A DNA stretch of 64,000 bases, taken from Mycobacteroides chelonae. GTDB taxonomy: Bacteria; Actinomycetota; Actinomycetes; Mycobacteriales; Mycobacteriaceae. Of this stretch, positions 53,765 to 61,492 are shown in pieces (the first letter of the stretch is position 1; each line of letters opens with the position of its first letter). The DNA lies in the NCBI GenBank assembly GCA_014204435.1, contig JACHLF010000008.1, positions 1-64,000 on the forward strand. Direction: 5' to 3'. The notes beneath the pieces are model-generated. The model saw only the letters and a list, made by a program, of their open reading frames with translations. It was not told the origin of the DNA and did not search any database. A program made the position numbers and the translations under genes.

Positions 53765-54819
53765 ACCGCCTCCTTACGCGGGTGGGCGAGCAGCCGCCGC
53801 AGCGATGAGGCGAGTGAACGGTCTTCGGTGGACCAGTACCCGGCATCGGGCGGGATCGCCGCCATCAGCCGCCGGCGCGCCTCCCCCAGCTGGTGGTAAG
53901 GCAGCTGAGGGAAAAAGTGGTGCACCGCATGGAAACGCAACCCGACCGGCGCCCACAGCGAACCAAGGACGGGCACAGACGGGTGATCGATCGAATCGAG
54001 AACCTGCTCCGGGAAAGTCATGCGCTCGCTCTTGCCCTCGTACCGGTGGGCCACCAGCACGCGCAGCCAGTTGACGAACAGTGCCAGGGCAATCACGGCA
54101 TAGGCCTCCACCAACCGATACGGCGAGTAGGCGCCCAGGAGCAGCAGTACCAGCAGGACCGATGTGTAGGCGAAACAAGCGATCTCCTGCACCAGCCACG
54201 AACGCGGGGTGCCCTCCGGTGGCAGCGGGCGCTCGAAGTCGGCGTCGATCATCAGCGAGGACGCCCGGGTCAGCACCACCGGCCGGATCGTGGGAATCAG
54301 CCAGCTCAGCGGGGCCAGCACCAGGAACCGGAAGACAAAGGCCAGCGGTCCTGCCAGCGCGGTGAACGGCAACACGATGATGCGCCAGCGCGGTTCACTT
54401 GCGTAGGTGACGTACTCGCCGTCTTCGGCCGTCCCGTAGGTGCGCGACGCATGGTGTTCGTGGTGGAACTCGAAGGTGAATTTCGGTGCCAGAAAAGGTA
54501 TTCCGCACATCGCATGCCATACCACCGAGAACCAGCGCAAGTCGTCCTCGGCGTGCACGAGCTCATGCACGAACAGCACGGCGCGATAGAACGCGAAAGC
54601 CGCCGCCACAATGCACGCCACCGCGGGCATCGAGAGCAGGTTCTCTGCCGGGCACAACAGGAAGGCCGTGTACCCAATTGCCAGGCAAGCGGCAAGGTCC
54701 AGCCAATAGATCCATTGTCTGCGGGCCGCCAGGTCTGCCACCAGCGCACGCGCATCAGCCATCGAGATGCCGAGGGCTTCCTTGGAGCCGGCCTGTACCT
54801 GCCGAGGCTCGACCGTCAT
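53761..54819 (-). CDS. Membrane fatty-acid desaturase
   Basis: A 352-residue di-iron membrane enzyme with the three histidine boxes HELVH (about residue 90), HHEHH (about 118) and HAVHH (about 318) and four or more hydrophobic helices. It would introduce a double bond or hydroxyl into an acyl chain or lipid amide. ATG 54819 overlaps the epimerase stop. In this operon it probably tailors the acyl part of the product. Confidence 0.9.
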   Translation of the reverse strand: MTVEPRQVQAGSKEALGISMADARALVADLAARRQWIYWLDLAACLAIGYTAFLLCPAENLLSMPAVACIVAAAFAFYRAVLFVHELVHAEDDLRWFSVVWHAMCGIPFLAPKFTFEFHHEHHASRTYGTAEDGEYVTYASEPRWRIIVLPFTALAGPLAFVFRFLVLAPLSWLIPTIRPVVLTRASSLMIDADFERPLPPEGTPRSWLVQEIACFAYTSVLLVLLLLGAYSPYRLVEAYAVIALALFVNWLRVLVAHRYEGKSERMTFPEQVLDSIDHPSVPVLGSLWAPVGLRFHAVHHFFPQLPYHQLGEARRRLMAAIPPDAGYWSTEDRSLASSLRRLLAHPRKEAV

Positions 54820-55796
54820 CGTACGAACTCCGCTATCAATTCGTGGGTAGAGACCTTGGGAATTCCCAGCTCTCGCACGGCCCTGTCGGGCGCGTAATAC
54901 AGCTCGCGGGCCATCAGCTCGATGTTCTCGGCAGCCAGTACATCGTCGGGGTCACAGCGGCCGGAGACATCGCGCAGCAGCCTGTTTCCCCTGCCCGTTG
55001 CCCGGAAGAGCCCCATCGGCGCAGACCGTACCGGATGCGCACGGCCCACCGCGGCCACCAGCAGCTCCCCGACCTGCCGGTAGGACAAGTTGGCGGTGCT
55101 GAGGATGTATCGACGCCCGCTGTCTCCCTTGGCCATTGCCGCCGTGATACCGGCGAGGAAGTCTCGTGCCGAGCACACGGCGGTGCCTCCGGGCGGCACC
55201 ACACGCAGCAGGCCCTTGCGCGCGGCGACCAGCAGCCCCTGCCAGGACCGGGCGGGCCCGGTCCCCGGCGCGAACACCGCGGCGGGGTTCACCACGACGG
55301 CATTCAGGCCGCGTTCGACGAAGTCCAACACCAGTTGCTCACTCGCACGCTTGGTCGCCGAGTACACGTTGTCCAGCACCGAATCACGCGGATTGAAATC
55401 CTCGTCCGCCACCACCCCGTTGGGCGGATACCCGATGGCGGCGGTGGACGACACGTGCACCATGCGCTGCACGTCGTGCTGTAGCGCCGAACGCGCCACG
55501 TGATAGGTGCCGAGCACATTGGTCTGCCAGATCTTGTGCCCCAGGCGGGAGTTTGGCGATGCGATACCGGCAAGGTGGTATACGTAAGAGGCGCCGCGCA
55601 TCGCATCGTCAACGCTGCGTGCGTCGGTGATGTCCGCACGGGTCGTCTCGACGTGTTCACGCAGCCCTTCGGGAAGCACGTCTGCCTCGTGCGGGTTCGT
55701 CAGGATGGTGACCCGCTCCCCGGCCTGCACCAGGGATTTCACGAGAGTGGATCCCAGGTATCCGGTGGCCCCGGTGACCAGTGTCCGGTCGCCCAT
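54816..55796 (-). CDS. NAD-dependent epimerase/dehydratase (extended SDR)
   Basis: A 326-residue Rossmann enzyme: TGATGYLGSTLV nucleotide motif at the N-terminus, catalytic Ser and the YSATK dyad (Tyr-x-x-x-Lys), VNPAAVF after it. The fold is that of 3-beta-HSD/dihydroflavonol-reductase-like enzymes acting on hydroxyl or keto groups. ATG 55796 overlaps the previous stop by one base; the longer frame is inside that gene. Substrate unknown, perhaps an acyl-chain keto group. Confidence 0.88.
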   Translation of the reverse strand: MGDRTLVTGATGYLGSTLVKSLVQAGERVTILTNPHEADVLPEGLREHVETTRADITDARSVDDAMRGASYVYHLAGIASPNSRLGHKIWQTNVLGTYHVARSALQHDVQRMVHVSSTAAIGYPPNGVVADEDFNPRDSVLDNVYSATKRASEQLVLDFVERGLNAVVVNPAAVFAPGTGPARSWQGLLVAARKGLLRVVPPGGTAVCSARDFLAGITAAMAKGDSGRRYILSTANLSYRQVGELLVAAVGRAHPVRSAPMGLFRATGRGNRLLRDVSGRCDPDDVLAAENIELMARELYYAPDRAVRELGIPKVSTHELIAEFVR

Positions 55797-56974
55797 CACA
55801 GCGCCTTCTGGTAGACCCGGTGGATCTTCTCGGGGTCTGTCTTCATCTGGGAGGTCAGCGAATTCGACCACACGTTGTCCTCGTGCACCCACGTGGTGGC
55901 GACCGACGAATAGCCGCTGCCGGTGATCGTCCGGACGATCTCCCCTGCCAGCACGCGTCCGATCCCGGCCCCGAATTGGGTCTGCACCGCGCCGATGAGT
56001 ACCACGACCGCCGTCTCGATCCCACGGATGCGTCCCTCACGCCGGGCAGCGAGACGCGCCAACAGTGCCGGGGTAAGCCGACCGGAGCGCCCGACGATCT
56101 CGTTGACATCCGGCAGCATCAGCAGGAATCCGACGGGAACGCCGTCGGATTCGACGATTCGCACGATGTTCGGATCGATCAGCGGCCGCATTTCGGCGGC
56201 CATACCCGAGAACACCTCCCGGCTGAGCGGAACGTTCTCGGGGTGGTGGGCAAAAGAGTCGTTGTAGAGACCCCGCAGCATTTCCAGCTCGTCGGCGTAG
56301 CGGCGCATCCGCACTGAGCGCACCGTGACTCCTTGGTCGCGCATCACCGCGTCGGCTCGCCGCAGCAGACGCTGCCGAACGTCCTGGTTGCCGTCGACAT
56401 GCCAACGATAGGAGGCGCTGTCGAACTTCTTGCGGTATCCGGAAGTCTCCACCAACGCCGGGTAATACCGGGGGTTGTACGGCTGCATGAGTGCGGGCGG
56501 TCGGTCATACCCGGAGACCAGGAGGCCGACCTCTTCGCGGGAGGTGTAGCTGAACGGGCCGACCATCTTGGTCACGCCCCGGCCGGCGGCCCACTGCTCG
56601 GCCGCCCCGAGTAGAGCGGCGGTGACCGCCTCGTCGTTCACACTCTCGAAAAATCCGAAGAATGCGCAGTCGCCGTAACGCTGCACGTATGCCGAATCGA
56701 TGGCCGCGGAGATGCGTCCGACGGGGCTGCCGCCGCGGTAGGCGACGAAGTTCTCGATCTGCACCTCGCGGTGCAGATCGTTGTGCTTGGGGTTCATCTT
56801 CGCACGCATGACGCGACGCAGCGAGGGCCGCCAGAGCGGATCGTCACCGTAGATACGCCATGGCATCGCGACGAATTGCTTTGCCTCGCAGTGTGACTCG
56901 ACCCTGCGCACCGATACCGGCGGGCGCCCCTGTCGCTGCCCGGCCGGCTGCTCGATCAGTGCTCTATCCAGCAC
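55796..56974 (-). CDS. Double GNAT-like protein (YghO-type)
   Basis: A 392-residue protein of the YghO-like group, with an N-terminal part 'FVAMPWRIYGDDPLW' and two GNAT-like halves (about 30-170 and 230-390; GVPVGFLLMLPD in the second). Members are often near lipid and sphingolipid genes; the reaction is unknown. GTG 56974 overlaps the stop of the first operon gene by 11 bases. It could be a second acyltransferase of the pathway. Confidence 0.7.
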   Translation of the reverse strand: MLDRALIEQPAGQRQGRPPVSVRRVESHCEAKQFVAMPWRIYGDDPLWRPSLRRVMRAKMNPKHNDLHREVQIENFVAYRGGSPVGRISAAIDSAYVQRYGDCAFFGFFESVNDEAVTAALLGAAEQWAAGRGVTKMVGPFSYTSREEVGLLVSGYDRPPALMQPYNPRYYPALVETSGYRKKFDSASYRWHVDGNQDVRQRLLRRADAVMRDQGVTVRSVRMRRYADELEMLRGLYNDSFAHHPENVPLSREVFSGMAAEMRPLIDPNIVRIVESDGVPVGFLLMLPDVNEIVGRSGRLTPALLARLAARREGRIRGIETAVVVLIGAVQTQFGAGIGRVLAGEIVRTITGSGYSSVATTWVHEDNVWSNSLTSQMKTDPEKIHRVYQKAL

Positions 56975-58046
56975 GGACGATTCCCAGGTCGTAGGCCAAC
57001 TCGGGATTGCCCTTGCTCTTCCACAGCGCACCGTCCATGTAGAAGTGGTGCAGCACGAAGGTCAGCGGGACCGCGAAGATGATCGTGTCGAGCTGGCCGG
57101 CGAGGATGCCCAACCCTGCGAAGAAGGCGATGTACAGCGGCAGTGCCTTCCGCGTCGACAGTCGCGCCAAGAGCAACTTCTTCTCGCTCGGGTCCTCACT
57201 GCGCGCGAAGCGCGTGTTGTTCCGCGTCCAGTTGATCAGGTGATACTGCAAGCTGTGCGTGGTGGTCGCGATCAGGATCAGCGCGAAGAGGTCCGAAACC
57301 ATCAGGTAGGACAGGTTGTAAGACAGCGCGGCGATCACAAAGGTGGCCACCGACATGGCAGGCAGCGTGCGCAGCCCCGCCCGCTTGAGCTGGAACTGCT
57401 CCCACGCCGCGACACATAACAGGACTGCGGCACAGATGAATCCAGCGATCACCAGAAAGCCGGGAATGGGCGGCACCGGCACGCTCAGGTTCGAGAACGG
57501 CAGGCGGTGACCGAAGACCTCGTACTCGGAGAAGTTGAGTCCCTGGCTCGCCCGGTACAGCACCGGGGCCAGGCAGGTGGCGTACAGCGCGTACTTGATC
57601 CGATCTCGCGGACCCTTATAGCCGTTCTTCGCTGCGTAGATGTTGATGATCCCGAAGTGCTGCTTGAGAACGTGGAACACCTGCCAGTAGGCCCAGATGG
57701 CCAGCAGCGGCACCAGAGCGCCTCCGAACCACAACGTGCCGACGATCGCGCCGACCACCACGAAGCTGATCACATAATGCGCCCAGTACCGAGACCGCTC
57801 CCGGGGATCCATCCAGACGCGGGCGGTGGTGGTGAGCACATGCGGCAGGTCGGACAGCAGCGAGAAGACCACCGCGCCCACCAGGAACACGCCCTTGTGC
57901 CCGTCGGCCGCGAAGAGCACCGCGGACAACAATGCGCCCAGACCGAAGACAAAGAGGATGTCGACGCGTCTGCTGACGAACCATCCCGGCCGACTTCCAC
58001 TGTCGGCGTTCTTCAACTCATTGGCGTCGGTAGCAAAGGTGGCCAT
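56964..58046 (-). CDS. Histidine-rich polytopic membrane protein, first gene of the operon
   Basis: A 360-residue protein with about eight hydrophobic helices and conserved-looking histidines at membrane edges: WQVFHVLKQHFGI, THSLQYHLINW and VLHHFYMDGALWK, plus LPHV near the N-terminus. The arrangement recalls membrane di-iron hydroxylases/desaturases, but not their standard three-box spacing. I do not know a characterised relative. ATG 58046 has GAGGA nine bases upstream, better placed than ATG 58055. It follows the Fur-type operator and would be the first protein made on induction. Confidence 0.75.
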   Translation of the reverse strand: MATFATDANELKNADSGSRPGWFVSRRVDILFVFGLGALLSAVLFAADGHKGVFLVGAVVFSLLSDLPHVLTTTARVWMDPRERSRYWAHYVISFVVVGAIVGTLWFGGALVPLLAIWAYWQVFHVLKQHFGIINIYAAKNGYKGPRDRIKYALYATCLAPVLYRASQGLNFSEYEVFGHRLPFSNLSVPVPPIPGFLVIAGFICAAVLLCVAAWEQFQLKRAGLRTLPAMSVATFVIAALSYNLSYLMVSDLFALILIATTTHSLQYHLINWTRNNTRFARSEDPSEKKLLLARLSTRKALPLYIAFFAGLGILAGQLDTIIFAVPLTFVLHHFYMDGALWKSKGNPELAYDLGIVRAG

Positions 58047-58081
58047 CACGATCATCCTCGGGTAGGCATCAGAGTCTCAAT

Positions 58082-58102
58082 TGATAATGATTATCGTTTT
58101 CA
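58082..58102. promoter_or_regulatory. Fur-family (Zur-type) operator
   Basis: GATAATGATTATC (58083-58095) is a perfect 6-1-6 palindrome. A second, weaker 7-1-7 Fur-type half pair overlaps it with a 6-base shift (58088-58102, ending TTTTCA). Mycobacterial Zur boxes are AT-rich palindromes of this kind. It lies directly after the -10 of the minus-strand promoter, so binding would block initiation. The zur gene is 0.8 kb away. Confidence 0.75.
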
Positions 58103-58103
58103 T

Positions 58104-58132
58104 AACGTAGAGATTGCGGGCCCTCATGTCAA
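58104..58132 (-). promoter_or_regulatory. Sigma-70-type promoter of the 22-gene operon
   Basis: On the minus strand a consensus -35 TTGACA (58132-58127) is followed after 17 bases by -10 TACGTT (58109-58104). The start site would be near 58097, inside the Fur-type palindrome, giving a leader of about 50 bases to the first ATG. Confidence 0.65.
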
Positions 58133-58537
58133 CGCCGAGACCTGTGGGCGGGTTGTGACGCTGCTCACCCGAAATCGGGCAGTTCGGGACGGTAATTTGA
58201 CGGGCGGTTGCCGGGGATTCGCCCAGCGCAGGCCCGGACTGACCGCGAGGTCGCGGCCGCGAGAAACACCCGTCACCGCCGCCTTTACAGGCCCTTCCAC
58301 GCCATTGAACGCCCGCCGCACCGGCAGATCCGGCCGAAGCAGCAAATATTGAAGGCGCGGCGGACGGCGGACGTCCGCCCTGGGGCTCTGCACCAGGCAC
58401 GGACCGCCACGGCCACACCCTTACCACCAGATCGGCTACGGGCCACTACCCTCAAGAGATGGGCCCGGTTTGCCGCCGGATTCAAACGTTGGGTCTCCGG
58501 ACAGGCCGGGGCGTGATTCAGGTTGAGGTAGATCGCC
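58133..58537. other. Remainder of the divergent region before smtB
   Basis: With the operator and promoter this gap is 491 bases (58047-58537). It contains a perfect 14-bp palindrome GGCGGACGTCCGCC at 58366-58379 and is otherwise GC-rich. No gene is supported. The smtB-zur promoter must lie here but I could not place it. Confidence 0.4.
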
Positions 58538-58897
58538 GTGGTGAACACCGTGCTTAGCTCCGCACACGACGAACCACCGCATGCGCCGCTCACCCCGCCC
58601 GGTCCGCTGCCCCCGCGCGAGATCCTCGAACAGTCCGGTGAGCTGCTCCGTGCGCTCGCCGCGCCGGTGCGCATCGCGATCGTGCTGCAGCTGCGCGAAT
58701 CGCAGCGCTGCGTGCATGAACTGGTCGACGCGGTCGGGGTGGCCCAGCCGCTGATCAGCCAGCACCTGCGGGTACTGAAGGCCGCCGGAGTGGTCTCCGG
58801 GGAGCGCCAAGGCCGCGAGGTCATGTACCGCCTCGTCGACGATCACCTCTCCCACATCGTCGTCGACGCGGTCGCGCATACCGAGGAACAGAGATGA
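58538..58897 (+). CDS. smtB: ArsR/SmtB-family zinc-responsive repressor
   Basis: A 119-residue winged-helix repressor (Rv2358 equivalent). The alpha-5 metal site is intact: D101-x-H103, then H114-x2-E117 from the partner chain. The recognition helix region is AQPLISQHLRVLK. In mycobacteria SmtB releases DNA when zinc is high and controls the smtB-zur operon. GAGGT precedes the GTG at 58538. Its stop overlaps the zur ATG (ATGA). Confidence 0.94.
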   Translation: MVNTVLSSAHDEPPHAPLTPPGPLPPREILEQSGELLRALAAPVRIAIVLQLRESQRCVHELVDAVGVAQPLISQHLRVLKAAGVVSGERQGREVMYRLVDDHLSHIVVDAVAHTEEQR

Positions 58898-59352
58898 CGC
58901 CCACGCAGGCCGGAGGTCCCCCCAGCGTCCGCGAGGAGCGGCCCACCCTGCGCGGGACCGTACGTTCCACCCGCCAGCGCGCCGCCATCACCGCCCTGCT
59001 CAAGCGGACCGACGAGTTCAAGTCCGCGCAGGAGCTACACGACGAGCTCAAACGCGAGGGCGAGGGCATCGGCCTGACCACCGTCTACCGGACGCTGCAG
59101 TCCATGTCGACATCGGGCGAGGTCGACGTGCTGCGCAACGACACCGGAGAGTCGGTGTACCGCCGCTGTTCGGACGGCCATCACCACCACTTGGTATGCC
59201 AGAGTTGCGGTTTCGCGGTGGAGGTGCAGGCAGGCGCGGTCGAGAAATGGGCCACCGACATCGCCGAAGAGCACGGTTTCACCGAGGTGCACCACACCGT
59301 CGAGGTCTTCGGATTCTGCGGCCGCTGCAGCGCCGAACGCCGAAGCTCTTAG
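58894..59352 (+). CDS. zur: Zinc uptake regulator Zur (FurB)
   Basis: A 152-residue Fur-family repressor (Rv2359 equivalent): DNA-binding part with TRQRAAITALL and GLTTVYRTLQ, structural zinc cysteines C102-x2-C105 and C142-x2-C145, and the sensory HHHH / H stretch at 96-99. Zn-Zur represses zinc-uptake genes. It is the obvious candidate to bind the palindrome at 58082-58102 upstream of the divergent operon. Confidence 0.95.
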   Translation: MTPTQAGGPPSVREERPTLRGTVRSTRQRAAITALLKRTDEFKSAQELHDELKREGEGIGLTTVYRTLQSMSTSGEVDVLRNDTGESVYRRCSDGHHHHLVCQSCGFAVEVQAGAVEKWATDIAEEHGFTEVHHTVEVFGFCGRCSAERRSS

Positions 59353-59763
59353 TTAGTTGCCCAGCGCCTTTCGCGCGTCGGCGCCTGTGGCAAACACCAT
59401 CATCAGCAGCGTCATCAACGCGTCGTCGTCGTTGATACCGGTGGCCGGAAAGTTGTAGCGCAGCAACACGTCTGCCTTACGTCCCTTGGCGATCAGCAGG
59501 ATGTTCCCGAACAGGGACTTCTGCGCAAGCCCATCCACCAGATGACGAGACTTCGCGTTGACGGCCACATCCCAGGCCAGCACTTGCGAGAGCGACACCA
59601 CGTCCAGGCCCGCCGCGATGGTGACGACGCGGATCGAGGTCAGGGTGCCCTCGTAGTCCGCGGTCAGTGCGCCGTCGGGTTCCCTGGTGACCGGCAGCAC
59701 CGGGTGCAGCACGCGGTACACGCGATCGAGAATCTCGCCGGCTCCGTCTTCGGGGTCTGCCAT
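59353..59763 (-). CDS. YbjN-like conserved protein (Rv2360c-type)
   Basis: A 136-residue soluble protein with an alpha/beta fold like YbjN or type III secretion chaperones ('GALTADYEGTLTSIRV', 'LIAKGRKADVLLRYNFP'). The ATG at 59763 overlaps the uppS stop by one base. It occupies the Rv2360c position between zur and uppS. Function unknown. Confidence 0.8.
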   Translation of the reverse strand: MADPEDGAGEILDRVYRVLHPVLPVTREPDGALTADYEGTLTSIRVVTIAAGLDVVSLSQVLAWDVAVNAKSRHLVDGLAQKSLFGNILLIAKGRKADVLLRYNFPATGINDDDALMTLLMMVFATGADARKALGN

Positions 59764-60671
59764 CACGCCGACCCGAATCGTCGGTCGCGCTGGGCGTATT
59801 CCAGGCAGGCCGCCCACAGGTCGCGGCGGTCGAAGTCCGGGTACATCTTCTCCTGGAACACGAACTCAGCATAGGCCGACTGCCACATCATGAAGTTGCT
59901 GGACCGGAACTCACCGGAGGGTCGCAGAAACAGGTCGACGTCGGGCATATCGGGCTCATCGAGATATTTGGCGATGGTCTCCTCGGTGATGCGGTCCGGC
60001 TTGAGCTGCCCGGATTCCACCAGACGGGCGATTCTCCTTGTCGCCTCCGCGATTTCGGCCCGGCCACCGTAGTTGATACAGGTGGTCAACGTGAGGGTGC
60101 TGTTGTTCTTCGTGAGCTCCTCAGTGATCTCGAGCTCCTTGTAGACGCTGCTCCACAGTCGCGTCTTCTGGCCGGCCCAGCGGAACCGCACACCCATGTT
60201 GTTCAGATCGTGCCGTCGCCGCTTGACCACGTCGCGGTTGAAGCCCATGAGAAAGCGAACTTCGTCGGCGGGGCGGCGCCAGTTCTCCGTCGAGAACGCG
60301 TAGGTGGTGAGCCACGGGATGCCCATCTCGATGGCACCGCACACCATGTCCATCATGGTGGCCTCGCCCATCTTGTGACCCTCGGTGCGCGGCAGCCCGC
60401 GGGCGCGGGCCCAGCGGCCGTTGCCGTCCATCACCACCGCGACGTGCCGAGGAACCAGTTCCTTGGGGATGGCAGGCGGCGTGGCGCCCGAGGGGTGCTT
60501 CGGGGCGGGATGCGGACGGGTGCCGCCGGGGCCCACACCGGGCAGCAGCTTGGGGAATACAGCAGGAAACACCGTCTTGTCCGGGAACGTCGGGTTGTAG
60601 CCCTGAGGTACGTCGGCCCAGTCGGTGTAGTACTTATCCTGCTGCGGATCGGGCTGGCTGCTCTTCACCAT
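59763..60671 (-). CDS. uppS: Decaprenyl (long-chain Z-isoprenyl) diphosphate synthase
   Basis: A 302-residue cis-prenyltransferase with [14 protein letters not shown] (catalytic Asp, P-loop-like), [18 protein letters not shown] and the late substrate motif [15 protein letters not shown]. Equivalent to Rv2361c, which makes decaprenyl phosphate precursor for cell-wall synthesis. It has a mycobacterial N-terminal extension of about 75 residues. The gene overlaps the end of recO by 38 bases. Confidence 0.95.
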   Translation of the reverse strand: MVKSSQPDPQQDKYYTDWADVPQGYNPTFPDKTVFPAVFPKLLPGVGPGGTRPHPAPKHPSGATPPAIPKELVPRHVAVVMDGNGRWARARGLPRTEGHKMGEATMMDMVCGAIEMGIPWLTTYAFSTENWRRPADEVRFLMGFNRDVVKRRRHDLNNMGVRFRWAGQKTRLWSSVYKELEITEELTKNNSTLTLTTCINYGGRAEIAEATRRIARLVESGQLKPDRITEETIAKYLDEPDMPDVDLFLRPSGEFRSSNFMMWQSAYAEFVFQEKMYPDFDRRDLWAACLEYAQRDRRFGSA

Positions 60672-61419
60672 GGCTCATATTTAACCTGCTGCCACGTTCG
60701 ACGAGCGGGAGTGTCCGCAGCTTGCGTTCCAGATGCCACTGCAAATGCGCCGCGATCAATCCGCTCGCCTGTGTTCGCAGGGCCTGCGGCACGTCATCGG
60801 TGGCCGCCCAGTCGCCGTCATGAAGCGCCGCCATCAGCTCCAGCACACCCTGCGGCGGGGTCACTGCACCCGCAGGACGACAGTGCACACACACGCTGCC
60901 GCCCGCAGCCACGTGGAAGGCCCGATGCGGGCCGGGATTGGCGCAGCGGGCGCATTCGCTGAGGGCGGGAGCCCACCCGGCAATGCTCATGGCGCGCAAC
61001 AGGTATGCGTCGAGAACCAGCTCGCGGGAGCGCTGTTGGTCGGCGATGGCCCGCAGCGCGCCGACGGTGAGGCGGTGCAGGGCGACGGCCGGAGCCCGTT
61101 CCTCACCAGCGATCCGTTCGGCGGTCTCCAGGATGGCGCAGGCGGTGGTGTACCGGCCGTAGTCACTGACGATGTCCGCGGCGAAGGCGTCGATGGCCTG
61201 CACCTGGGTGACGATGTCAAGATTGCGTCCCGGATGCAGCTGCACGTCGATATGCGCGAAGGGTTCCAGCCGTGACCCGAACTTACTGCGGGTGCGGCGC
61301 ACGCCCTTGGCGACCGCGCGCACCAGGCCGTGCTGGCGGGTCAGTAAAGTCACGATGCGATCGGCCTCGCCGAGCTTGTGCTGTCGCAGCACGACAGCAC
61401 GATCCCGATAAAGCCGCAT
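60634..61419 (-). CDS. recO: DNA repair protein RecO
   Basis: A 261-residue RecO with the N-terminal OB fold ([22 protein letters not shown]) and a C-terminal zinc-like cluster C157-x2-C160 ... C177-x2-C180. It loads RecA on SSB-coated DNA in RecF-pathway repair. The ATG at 61419 matches the family start; the long upstream frame is antisense to amiA2. Same order as Rv2362c. Confidence 0.94.
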   Translation of the reverse strand: MRLYRDRAVVLRQHKLGEADRIVTLLTRQHGLVRAVAKGVRRTRSKFGSRLEPFAHIDVQLHPGRNLDIVTQVQAIDAFAADIVSDYGRYTTACAILETAERIAGEERAPAVALHRLTVGALRAIADQQRSRELVLDAYLLRAMSIAGWAPALSECARCANPGPHRAFHVAAGGSVCVHCRPAGAVTPPQGVLELMAALHDGDWAATDDVPQALRTQASGLIAAHLQWHLERKLRTLPLVERGSRLNMSHGEEQPARSAAG

Positions 61420-61492
61420 TCGGGTAGTTTCCCATCTGGTACCGACGAATCCCCGCATTGACGCACTATTTCGACGGCTTACTCTTCTGGTC

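Noticed and set aside
45300..58046. Assignment of the operon to kupyaphore (diisonitrile lipopeptide) biosynthesis
   Set aside because: No NRPS and no isonitrile-forming oxygenase could be seen; shared features are only a FAAL, an ACP and zinc context.
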